A stretch of DNA of 14,794 nucleotides. Source: an uncultured Devosia sp. (GTDB lineage: Bacteria > Pseudomonadota > Alphaproteobacteria > Rhizobiales > Devosiaceae). Each line of letters begins with the position of its first letter. The first letter of the stretch is position 1. Below, piece by piece: positions 6,345 through 14,600 of this stretch. The notes beneath the pieces were generated by a model, which was not told the DNA's origin, did not search any database, and saw nothing but the letters and a program-made list of their open reading frames with translations. The stretch spans positions 1 to 14,794 of the forward strand of contig CAMLOA010000009.1 of assembly GCA_946481445.1 (NCBI GenBank), given 5' to 3'. The translations under genes were made by a program, and so were the position numbers.

Positions 6345-7601
6345 ATGAACAAGCTCGCCATAGTGGCAGGGGGGCTGATTGCGGCCACGCTGCTCAGCAG
6401 CACAGCAATGGCCCAGACCACGCTCTCGATGTGGTATCACGGCGCCGGCAACGAGGTCGAAGCCAAGATCATCAATCAGATCGTTTCGGACTTCAACGCC
6501 AGCCAGTCCGACTGGGTGGTGGAACTCGAAAGCTTCCCGCAGGCCGCCTATAATGACAGTGTCGTGGCCGGCGCCCTGGCGGGCAACCTGCCTGACATTC
6601 TGGACGTCGACGGTCCGGTGATGCCCAACTGGGCGTGGTCAGGCTACCTGCAGCCGCTCAGCATCGACGAGACCAAGATCGCCGAATTCCTGCCCGGCAC
6701 CAAGGGCATGTGGGACGGCAAGCTCTATTCCATCGGCCTGTGGGATGCCGCGGTCGCCCTGGTCTCGCGCCAGTCGATCCTCGACGAACTCGGCCTGCGC
6801 ACGCCCACGGTGGACGAGCCCTGGACCGGCGAAGAATTCATGGCCGCGCTCGATGCCGCCAAGGCCTCCGGCAAGTATGAATATGCCTTCGATCCGGGCA
6901 TGGCCTGGACCGGCGAATGGTACCCTTACGCCTTCTCGCCCTTCCTGCAGAGCTTTGGCGGCGATATCATCGACCGCTCGACCTACACCACGGCGGAAGG
7001 CGCCCTCAATGGCGAGGCGGCCATCGCCTTCGGCGAATGGTGGCAGGGGCTATTCACCGATGGTTATGCCCAGGCCGCGCAGGATCCCGCAGATCGCGAC
7101 TCCGGCTTTGCCAATGGCAAGTATGCCTTCTCCTGGAACGGCAACTGGGCTGCCCTGGGTTCGCTCAGCGCCTTTGACGACGCCGTCTTCCTGCCCGCCC
7201 CGGACTTCGGCAATGGCCCCAAGATCGGCGCTGCCTCCTGGCAGTTTGGCGTCTCGGCCACCTCCGAGCATCCCGAGGGGGCTTCGGCCTTCATCGAGTT
7301 TGCCCTGCAGGACAAGTACCTGACGGCCTTCTCCGATGGCATCGGCCTGATCCCGCCAACGCCTGCCTCGGCGGCGGCATCGGTCAACTACACGGCCGGT
7401 GGGCCGATGGAAGTGTTCTATGAGCTCTCCGCCAAGCAGGCCCTGCTGCGGCCTGTGACCCCCGGCTATGTCGTCGCCGCCAAGGTGTTCGAGAAGGCGC
7501 TGGCCGACATTGCCAATGGCGCCGATGTCGCCGAAACCCTCGATGCCGCCGTCGACGAGATCGATGCCGATATCGAAAAGAACGGCAATTACGGCTTCTA
7601 G
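6345..7601 (+). CDS. CUT1 sugar ABC transporter substrate-binding protein
   Basis: This is a 418-residue periplasmic sugar-binding protein of the MalE-like family 1. A Sec signal peptide covers residues 1-23 (MNKLAIVAGGLIAATLLSSTA...) with AMA|Q cleavage. The mature protein opens TTLSMWYHGAGNEVEAKI, the usual first strand and helix of this family. The DILDVDGPVMPNWAWSGYLQPL segment near residues 85-106 and multiple tryptophans are typical of carbohydrate-binding clefts. It should deliver an oligosaccharide to the two permeases encoded downstream. The gene begins 3 bp after the repressor and is followed by a stable UUCG hairpin before the first permease gene. The exact sugar cannot be read from sequence; the downstream GH-J-like enzyme suggests a fructoside. 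Confidence 0.95.
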   Translation: MNKLAIVAGGLIAATLLSSTAMAQTTLSMWYHGAGNEVEAKIINQIVSDFNASQSDWVVELESFPQAAYNDSVVAGALAGNLPDILDVDGPVMPNWAWSGYLQPLSIDETKIAEFLPGTKGMWDGKLYSIGLWDAAVALVSRQSILDELGLRTPTVDEPWTGEEFMAALDAAKASGKYEYAFDPGMAWTGEWYPYAFSPFLQSFGGDIIDRSTYTTAEGALNGEAAIAFGEWWQGLFTDGYAQAAQDPADRDSGFANGKYAFSWNGNWAALGSLSAFDDAVFLPAPDFGNGPKIGAASWQFGVSATSEHPEGASAFIEFALQDKYLTAFSDGIGLIPPTPASAAASVNYTAGGPMEVFYELSAKQALLRPVTPGYVVAAKVFEKALADIANGADVAETLDAAVDEIDADIEKNGNYGF

Positions 7602-7623
7602 GGCACACCCCTCTGGTCCTGGA

Positions 7624-7649
7624 GGGATCCCGGCTTCGGCCGGGGTCCC
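7624..7649 (+). repeat. Stable intercistronic hairpin with C(UUCG)G tetraloop
   Basis: An 11-bp stem with a single G-U pair closes a TTCG loop (arms GGATCCCGGC at 7625-7634 and GCCGGGGTCC at 7639-7648, plus a flanking G-C pair). It lies in the 72-bp gap between the binding-protein and permease genes. No T-run follows, so it is not a normal terminator. As with the palindromic element between malE and malF, it probably blocks 3' exonucleases and keeps binding-protein mRNA more abundant than permease mRNA. A second, weaker CCCTC/GAGGG pairing (7609-7613 with 7622-7626) overlaps its base. Confidence 0.7.
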
Positions 7650-7673
7650 AAACTCAAAAGACAGGCGGCAGCA

Positions 7674-8747
7674 ATGGCTTCGAAATTTACCCGCTCCAAC
7701 CGCACAGGCTGGACCATGGCCGGACCTGCGGCCCTGTTGATGGCGATCTTTGTCGTGCTGCCCTTTATCTTCGCAATCGGGCTGAGCTTCACCAACCAGC
7801 GGCTGATCTCGCCAAATCCAACCCAGTTCGTTGGCCTCGCCAATTACGAGCAACTGCTTGGCCTCGGGCTGCTGACCCTCGAGCCGGAACGCGATGCAGC
7901 AGGCGCCGTGGTCCGCGACGATAGCGGCAACCTGGCCTACCCATCCCTGCGCAGCTTTACCCGCAACAATGCCGACTATCCGCAATATGACGGCATGCGC
8001 GAATGGTTCAGCTTCGACCTGGGCGAAAACCGCACCTATGTGCTGGGCCGCGACATCGTCTTCCTCAAGGCCATCGTCAACACAGTGATCTTCGTGCTGG
8101 TCGTGGCGCCCGTCCAGGGTGGCCTTGCATTGGGCCTAGCCTTGCTGATCAACCAGCGGCTGCGCGGCATCAACTTGTTCCGCGCCATCTACTTCATGCC
8201 GGTCGTGGTCTCGATCGTGGTGGTCTCGCTGCTCTGGCGCTTCATCTACGACGGTGACAGCGGCCTGCTGAACAACCTGCTCGGCGCCATCACCTTCGGA
8301 GCCTTCCCGCGCACGGACTGGCTGGGCAATCCCGGCACGGCCCTGGGCTCGATCATCGCCATGTCGATCTGGCAGGCCGTGGGTTTCCACATGGTGATCT
8401 GGCTTTCAGGCCTGCAGACCATCAGCCCCACGCTTTACGAGGCTGCTGCCATCGAGGGCGCTTCGACCTGGCAAACCTTCCGCTATGTCACCTGGCCCGG
8501 CCTGCGCAACACGGCGGTCCTGGTGCTGATCGTCATCACCATGCAGGCCTTCTCGCTGTTCAGCCAGATCGACGTGATGACCGGCGGCGGCCCGCTCGAC
8601 TCCACCCAGACCATCGTCTTCCAGGCCGTGGAACGCGGCTATGGCAAGCAGGACATTTCGGGTGGATCGACCATTTCGGTGGTGCTGTTCGTGATCGTTT
8701 TGTCCATCTCGCTCATCCAGCGCTGGCTCACCCGGGAGAAGAAATGA
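7674..8747 (+). CDS. CUT1 sugar ABC transporter permease (MalF/AglF-type)
   Basis: This is a 357-residue inner-membrane permease. TM1 lies at about 13-40 and further membrane segments at about 129-160, 170-190, 222-246, 278-297 and 331-350. The cytoplasmic EAA loop at 255-277 (YEAAAIEGASTWQTFRYVTW) contacts the ATPase. An unusually long hydrophilic periplasmic loop of roughly 65 residues (about 62-127) between TM1 and TM2 makes it longer than the usual 290-310 residues for this family, recalling the large P2 loop of MalF on a smaller scale. The ribosome site before the ATG is weak (AGGCGG), consistent with lower expression than the binding protein. Its stop overlaps the start of the next permease gene. 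It is the partner of that permease in a heterodimeric channel. Confidence 0.94.
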   Translation: MASKFTRSNRTGWTMAGPAALLMAIFVVLPFIFAIGLSFTNQRLISPNPTQFVGLANYEQLLGLGLLTLEPERDAAGAVVRDDSGNLAYPSLRSFTRNNADYPQYDGMREWFSFDLGENRTYVLGRDIVFLKAIVNTVIFVLVVAPVQGGLALGLALLINQRLRGINLFRAIYFMPVVVSIVVVSLLWRFIYDGDSGLLNNLLGAITFGAFPRTDWLGNPGTALGSIIAMSIWQAVGFHMVIWLSGLQTISPTLYEAAAIEGASTWQTFRYVTWPGLRNTAVLVLIVITMQAFSLFSQIDVMTGGGPLDSTQTIVFQAVERGYGKQDISGGSTISVVLFVIVLSISLIQRWLTREKK

Positions 8748-9625
8748 TGGCCGCCACAGCCCCCGACAATCATGGCCTGCGCCTGGCGGTACGCTATGCC
8801 GTGCTGATCCTGATCTCGGTGATCTTCATCTTCCCGTTGATCTTCATGCTGATGTCGAGCCTCAAGCCCGACCAGCAATTGCTGACCGATACGGAAAGCC
8901 TGCGCGCCTTCCTGCCGGTGGGTGACATCTCGCTGGACAACTACTTCGCCGCCTTCCGCCGGGCGCCGGTGGGCCTGTTCGTGTTCAACTCGGTGCTGGT
9001 CACCGGCCTCACGGTGCTGCTGTCGCTGGTTGTCTGTTCGCTGGCCGCCTTTGCCTTCGTCTTCATCGACTGGCGCGGCCGGGAACTGCTGCTGACGCTG
9101 ATCCTCGCCACGCTCATCGTGCCGTTCGAGACCATCGCCATCCCGCTGCTGCTGATCTCGGCCAACCTGCCCTGGATCGGGTTCGAGGGCATCACCCGCG
9201 GCTGGCTCAATTCCTACCAGGTGCAGATCGTCCCCTTCATCGCCGATGGCCTGACGATTTTCCTGTTCGTGCAGTATTTCAAGGATCTGCCGGGCGAACT
9301 GATCGAGGCGGCCCGAGTGGAAGGCGCCAGCTGGGGCCAGATCTACCGCAAGGTGGTGATGCCGCTGGCCGGGCCAGTCCTTGCCACCGCGGCAATCCTC
9401 AAATTCCTGGCCATGTACAACCAGTATCTCTGGCCGCTCATGGTGGTGCAGCAGGAGAGCTACCGTCCGGTCATGGTGGGCCTGCAATACTTCTTCCAGC
9501 TCAACCGCGCCTGGGGCGAGATCATGGCCTATCTCTCGCTCATCACCGTCCCGGTGCTGGCCTTCTACCTTTTCCTGCAACGCGCTTTCATTGCCTCGAT
9601 CGCCTCGACCGGCGTCAAGGGCTGA
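8744..9625 (+). CDS. CUT1 sugar ABC transporter permease (MalG/AglG-type)
   Basis: This is a 293-residue inner-membrane permease with about six membrane segments (TM1 about 17-39). The EAA loop is at 188-210 (EAARVEGASWGQIYRKVVMP). It would form the channel with the permease encoded upstream. The ATG overlaps the stop of the preceding gene by 4 bases (ATGA), with a second ATG directly after it, so the protein may begin one residue later. GGGAGAAG provides the ribosome site. Length and the short N-terminal tail are normal for the MalG group. The next gene starts 12 bp downstream. Confidence 0.94.
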   Translation: MMAATAPDNHGLRLAVRYAVLILISVIFIFPLIFMLMSSLKPDQQLLTDTESLRAFLPVGDISLDNYFAAFRRAPVGLFVFNSVLVTGLTVLLSLVVCSLAAFAFVFIDWRGRELLLTLILATLIVPFETIAIPLLLISANLPWIGFEGITRGWLNSYQVQIVPFIADGLTIFLFVQYFKDLPGELIEAARVEGASWGQIYRKVVMPLAGPVLATAAILKFLAMYNQYLWPLMVVQQESYRPVMVGLQYFFQLNRAWGEIMAYLSLITVPVLAFYLFLQRAFIASIASTGVKG

Positions 9626-9637
9626 CGGAGACTGACT

Positions 9638-10627
9638 ATGGTAATTGCCCTCAAGGACAAATGGATCTGGGACAGCTGGTATGCCCATGACGGCACCCGC
9701 TGGCATGGTTTCTTCCTCCAGGCCGACAAAAGCCTGGGCGACCCGGACCTGCGCCATTTCAACGTCTCCCAGGGTCATGCCGTCTCGGACGACCTGGTCA
9801 ACTGGACGCATCTGGGCACCATGCTCAAGCCCAGTGAGACACCCGCCTGGGACGACTACACCACCTGGACCGGCTCGGTCGTGCAAGGCGACGACGGCCT
9901 CTGGCACCTCTTCTATACCGGCAGCACGCGCGCCGAGCAGGGCCTGCGCCAGCGCATCGGCCACGCCACCTCGACCGACCTGCATAGCTGGCAGCGGGTC
10001 GGCACCGGCCTTGTCCTCGACCTCGTCGGCCCCAATGCCCACCACTACGAGGTTGATCATGTCGGCCGCTGGCATGACCGGGCGATGCGCGACCCCTGGG
10101 TCATGCGCGACCCCAATGGCCCGGGCTGGTTGATGTACTTCACCGCACGGGTGCCCGACGTGGCCGAGCCCAATGGCGGCGGCGCCATCGGCTTTGCCAC
10201 CTCGCCCGATCTCATGACCTGGACACTGCAGCCCCCGGTCTTTGCCGGTGGCTTCGGCCAGCTCGAAGTGCCCCAGGTCTTCAATGTCGGCAACAAGTGG
10301 TATTGCCTGTTCTGCACCTCCAGCTTCCACTGGTCGGAAGCCTACAAGGCCAGCCATAAGCAAAGCCCCGTCACCGGCAACCACTACCTTATTGCCGATG
10401 ACCCGCGCGGGCCCTGGACCGTCGCACCGGGCCCGTTCTTCGATGGCGCAGAACCTTGCCGCCGCTACGCAGCCCGCATTGTTCAGACCCCTGACGGACT
10501 GCGCATCCTGGGCTTTGCCGATAACGGCAAGGCTAATTTCGGCGGCTATGTCATGGATCCCGAGCCTGTCGTGGTGGGCCACGACGGCCTGCTCTCGGTG
10601 GTCCCCATCGCAAACGCAGCGGAGTAG
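9638..10627 (+). CDS. Cytoplasmic glycoside hydrolase, GH32/GH68-like five-bladed beta-propeller (putative beta-fructosidase)
   Basis: This 329-residue enzyme has no signal peptide, so it probably cleaves the imported sugar in the cytoplasm. Motifs follow the order seen in clan GH-J: WIWDSW at 9-14 with candidate nucleophile D12, WTGS at 77-80 (compare the WSGS motif of GH32), MRDPW at 150-154 with the transition-state stabiliser of the RDP triad (R151-D152-P153), and LEVPQVF at 209-215 with candidate acid/base E210. Strand repeats such as W.LFYTGS and HATSTDLHSW fit a beta-propeller. It lacks the canonical WMNDPNG of GH32 and the C-terminal beta-sandwich, being only the propeller. It replaces the GH13 glucosidase gene found at this place in agl operons. 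GH43-like activity is a real alternative; the substrate is unproven. GGAG precedes the ATG. Confidence 0.8.
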   Translation: MVIALKDKWIWDSWYAHDGTRWHGFFLQADKSLGDPDLRHFNVSQGHAVSDDLVNWTHLGTMLKPSETPAWDDYTTWTGSVVQGDDGLWHLFYTGSTRAEQGLRQRIGHATSTDLHSWQRVGTGLVLDLVGPNAHHYEVDHVGRWHDRAMRDPWVMRDPNGPGWLMYFTARVPDVAEPNGGGAIGFATSPDLMTWTLQPPVFAGGFGQLEVPQVFNVGNKWYCLFCTSSFHWSEAYKASHKQSPVTGNHYLIADDPRGPWTVAPGPFFDGAEPCRRYAARIVQTPDGLRILGFADNGKANFGGYVMDPEPVVVGHDGLLSVVPIANAAE

Positions 10628-10631
10628 AACC

Positions 10632-11705
<1,074 letters not shown>

Positions 11706-11718
11706 TCCGCGAAGCAAA

Positions 11719-11737
11719 GCCCCAGTTCCCCCGGGGC
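11719..11737. terminator. Candidate terminator hairpin between convergent operons
   Basis: GCCCC (11719-11723) pairs with GGGGC (11733-11737), 13 bp after the sugar ATPase stop. On the minus strand the stem is followed by TTTGCTT, so it is a better terminator for the ETF-QO transcript arriving from the right than for the plus-strand operon. Stem and T-run are modest. Two more dyads lie nearby: ATGGC/GCCAT at 11742-11754 and GCACCGG/CCGGTGC at 11802-11826. The gap 11706-11878 holds no gene that I can support. Confidence 0.4.
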
Positions 11738-11801
11738 CTTCATGGCTAAGCCATTGAGAATGCGCGGTCGTACATTGTCGACAAGCAGCGCCAGGCTTTT
11801 G

Positions 11802-11826
11802 GCACCGGGATGACCCTCGCCGGTGC
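11802..11826. repeat. Perfect 7-bp inverted repeat downstream of ETF-QO gene
   Basis: GCACCGG (11802-11808) and CCGGTGC (11820-11826) are separated by 11 bases and lie 53 bp beyond the ETF-QO stop. The adjacent T-run (CTTTT) is on the plus strand before the stem, so neither direction gives a canonical intrinsic terminator. It may stabilise the mRNA end. Confidence 0.35.
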
Positions 11827-11878
11827 TGGGCATCCGGCCTTGCAGGTGGGACGCAGGTGGCGGGTCGGCGACGCGTCG

Positions 11879-13543
11879 CTACATGTTGGCGTAGACGGGA
11901 CCTTCGCCGCCCTGTGGTGGCACCCAGGTGATGTTCTGGTTGGGATCCTTGATGTCGCAGGTCTTGCAGTGCACGCAGTTCTGCGCGTTGATGACGTAAG
12001 TCTTCACGCCCTCGCGTTCGGTCCATTCATAGACGCCTGCCGGGCAGTAGCGGGTGGATGGACCGTCGAAAACATCCAGTTCCGAACTGCGCTGCAGGGC
12101 AGGGTCGTTGAGCTGCAGATGGCTGGGCTGGTTTTCGTCATGGTTGGTGTTGGACAGGAACACCGACGAGAGCCGGTCGAAGGTCAGCACGCCATCAGGC
12201 TTGGGATAGTCGATCCTGCGGTGCATGGAAGCCGGCTCCAGTGACTGGGCATCGGACTTGCCATGCTTGAGGGTGCCGAACAGCGAGAAGCCGAAAAGCT
12301 GGTTGCACCACATGTCGAGGCCGCCCAGCCCGACACCGAGGATGGTGCCGAACCTGGACCATAGCGGCTTGACGTTGCGCACCTTGTGGAGGTCGTGGCC
12401 GATCGGGCCGGCGCGCCAGCCCTCCTCGATGCCGGTCACCTCGTCATTGGCGCGGCCCGCGGCAATGGCGGCAGCGACGTTTTCGGCGGCCAGCATGCCC
12501 GAATGAACGGCATTGTGGCTCCCCTTGATGCGGGGCACGTTGACGAGGCCCGCAGAGCATCCCACCAGGGCACCGCCGGGGAAGCTGAGCTTGGGGACCG
12601 ACTGGTAGCCGCCTTCGGTAATGGCGCGGGCGCCATAGGACAGGCGCTTGCCACCTTTGAAGGTCCTGGCGATAGCGGGATGCGTCTTGAAGCGCTGGAA
12701 TTCCTCGAAGGGGTAGAGGTAGGGGTTCTTGTAGTTGAGATGGACCACGAAACCCACGGCCACGAGATTGTCCTCGAGGTGATAGAGGAACGAGCCGCCG
12801 CCCGTCTTCATGTCGAGGGGCCAGCCGAAGCTGTGCTGCACCAGGCCCGGCTTGTGGTTTTCCGGGGTAACCTCCCAGAGTTCCTTGAGGCCGATGCCGA
12901 ACTTGGCCGGCTCGCGGTCCTTGTCGAGTGCGTAGCGGGCGATGAGCTGCTTGGCCAGCGAGCCGCGAACGCCCTCGGCGATCAGCGTATACTTGCCGAG
13001 CAGCGCCATGCCGCGCGTATAGTTGGGACCGGGCTCGCCATTCTTCTCGATGCCCATGTCGCCGGTGGCGACGCCGGCCACGGCACCATGCTCGTTGTAG
13101 AGCACTTCAGCGGCGGCGAAACCTGGATAGATATCTACCCCCAGAGCCTCGGCCTTCTGGGCCAGCCAGCGGCAGACATTGCCCAGCGAGACGATGTAGT
13201 TGCCGTGATTGTTCATCAGCGGCGGCATCAGGAAATTCGGGATGCGCAGGGCGCCCGTCTTGCCCAGCACGAGGAACTGGTCGTCGGTGACCGGCGTCCT
13301 GAACGGGTGGTCGGATTCCTCGCGCCAGTCCGGCAGCAAGCGGTCGATGCCCGAAGGATCGACGACGGCGCCGGAGAGGATGTGCGCACCCACTTCGGCA
13401 CCCTTTTCGAGCACGACGACCGACAGGTCCGGATTGAGCTGTTTCAGGCGAATGGCCGCCGAGAGGCCAGCCGGGCCTGCCCCCACAATGACGACATCGA
13501 ACTCCATGCTCTCGCGTTCGGGCAGTTCGGCCGGCTCAACCAT
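11879..13543 (-). CDS. Electron transfer flavoprotein:ubiquinone oxidoreductase (ETF-QO, EC 1.5.5.1)
   Basis: This is a 554-residue membrane-associated flavo-iron-sulfur enzyme that passes electrons from reduced ETF to ubiquinone, linking fatty-acid, amino-acid and methylamine-type dehydrogenases to respiration. The FAD Rossmann motif GAGPAG is at 21-26. The central region carries the family stretches FGIGLKELWEV, the quinone-side GGGSFLYH, and the late flavin site around GALVGCSAGLVNVPRIKGSHNA. The [4Fe-4S] ligands are C500, C523, C526 and C529 at the C-terminus (spacing 23-3-3, close to the mitochondrial enzyme). Length fits bacterial homologues. An alternative start at Met13 is possible; the chosen ATG has AGAGAAGAG just upstream. 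It begins 19 bp after proV, suggesting one transcript with the betaine importer. Confidence 0.96.
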   Translation of the reverse strand: MVEPAELPERESMEFDVVIVGAGPAGLSAAIRLKQLNPDLSVVVLEKGAEVGAHILSGAVVDPSGIDRLLPDWREESDHPFRTPVTDDQFLVLGKTGALRIPNFLMPPLMNNHGNYIVSLGNVCRWLAQKAEALGVDIYPGFAAAEVLYNEHGAVAGVATGDMGIEKNGEPGPNYTRGMALLGKYTLIAEGVRGSLAKQLIARYALDKDREPAKFGIGLKELWEVTPENHKPGLVQHSFGWPLDMKTGGGSFLYHLEDNLVAVGFVVHLNYKNPYLYPFEEFQRFKTHPAIARTFKGGKRLSYGARAITEGGYQSVPKLSFPGGALVGCSAGLVNVPRIKGSHNAVHSGMLAAENVAAAIAAGRANDEVTGIEEGWRAGPIGHDLHKVRNVKPLWSRFGTILGVGLGGLDMWCNQLFGFSLFGTLKHGKSDAQSLEPASMHRRIDYPKPDGVLTFDRLSSVFLSNTNHDENQPSHLQLNDPALQRSSELDVFDGPSTRYCPAGVYEWTEREGVKTYVINAQNCVHCKTCDIKDPNQNITWVPPQGGEGPVYANM

Positions 13544-13562
13544 TTACTCTTCTCTCTCGCGC

Positions 13563-14600
13563 TCAGGCAGCAACCATTGCTGCTACCAGTTTCTGCAGCG
13601 AAACCGAACCCAGCTTCGTGCCCGTTGCATCGGTAACAAGTACCGTTTGCTTGCCCGATGACAACAGGGCAGAGACAGCTTTCTCCAGCACGGTGCCGGA
13701 AGGCAGGTCGATGCTGTCGGCCTGGTCGGCCTGGCCGGGCTCCATGATCGTCTCGATCTGGATGACCTTGCCGCGATTGACGTGCTGGACGAACTCCATG
13801 ATGTAGTCGTCGGCGGGCTTGAGGACGATCTCCTGGCCGGTGCCCTGCTGGATGACCTCGCCATCGCGCAGGATGGCGATGCGATCGCCCAGGCGCAGGG
13901 CCTCGTCCAGGTCGTGGGTGATGAAGACGATGGTCTTCTTCACTTCCTTCTGCAGGTCGAGCAGGATCGACTGCATGTCGACCCGGATCAGCGGATCGAG
14001 CGCGGAGAAGGCTTCGTCCATCAAGAGGATCGGCGCGTCATTGGTGAGCGCACGGGCAAGGCCGACGCGTTGCTGCATGCCGCCCGACAATTGGCTGGGA
14101 TAGCGTTCCTCAAAGCCTTTCAGCCCAACGCGCTCAAGCCAGTGCATGGCGGCTTCCACTTGCCGCGCGCGCGGCAGGCCCTGCAGTTCCAGGCCGTACA
14201 CCGCGTTTTCGAGCACATTGCGGTGCGGCAGCAGCCCGAACTGCTGGAACACCATGGCCGTCTTGTGCCGGCGGAACTCCCGCAGTTCGGTGGGCGACAT
14301 CTTGCAGACATCGACGCCGGCCACCAGCACTTCGCCCATGCTCGGTTCGACGAGGCGATTGATGTGGCGGATCAGCGTCGATTTGCCCGAACCGGACAGC
14401 CCCATGATGACCTGGATACAGCCCGCCGGCATGGCGATGTTGATGTCGTTGAGGCCCAGCACGTGCTGGTGCTTCTCGAGAATATCCCGCTTGCTCACGC
14501 CCTGCTGGAGCAGCGGCACGATGCGCTCGGGATGACTGCCGAAGACCTTGGACAGGTGCTTGATCTCGATGTCGTAGCTTTGCGTCTGCCCGTTAGGCAT
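13563..14600 (-). CDS. proV: Glycine betaine/proline ABC transporter ATP-binding protein, ProV/OpuAA-type
   Basis: This is a 345-residue ATPase of a quaternary-amine (betaine/proline) importer. It has the ProV-specific N-terminal insert before Walker A (HPERIVPLLQQGVSKRDILE, about 23-42). It then has Walker A GLSGSGKST at 67-75, VFQQFGLLPHRNVLEN at 117-132, signature LSGGM at 171-175, Walker B ILLMDEA at 191-197 and H-loop H229. The C-terminal part (about 280-343) resembles a single degenerate CBS repeat, shorter than the pair in E. coli ProV (400 residues). In OpuA-type systems the CBS module senses ionic strength, so osmotic gating may be reduced. The ATG at 14598-14600 overlaps the permease stop by 8 bp. 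A longer in-frame version has no ProV match upstream of this Met. Confidence 0.93.
   Translation of the reverse strand: MPNGQTQSYDIEIKHLSKVFGSHPERIVPLLQQGVSKRDILEKHQHVLGLNDINIAMPAGCIQVIMGLSGSGKSTLIRHINRLVEPSMGEVLVAGVDVCKMSPTELREFRRHKTAMVFQQFGLLPHRNVLENAVYGLELQGLPRARQVEAAMHWLERVGLKGFEERYPSQLSGGMQQRVGLARALTNDAPILLMDEAFSALDPLIRVDMQSILLDLQKEVKKTIVFITHDLDEALRLGDRIAILRDGEVIQQGTGQEIVLKPADDYIMEFVQHVNRGKVIQIETIMEPGQADQADSIDLPSGTVLEKAVSALLSSGKQTVLVTDATGTKLGSVSLQKLVAAMVAA

Noticed and set aside
5226..6440. 404-codon open frame on the minus strand over the lacI-type gene
   Set aside because: It is antisense to a gene with a textbook LacI helix-turn-helix and starts inside the binding-protein gene; there is no independent support.
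11802..11826. The GCACCGG/CCGGTGC dyad as an intrinsic terminator
   Set aside because: There is no T-run after the stem in either direction; it was kept only as an inverted repeat.
12386..13636. 416-codon open frame on the plus strand over the ETF-QO gene
   Set aside because: The opposite strand encodes an unmistakable ETF-QO with FAD and iron-sulfur motifs; the plus-strand frame shows no motif or ribosome site.
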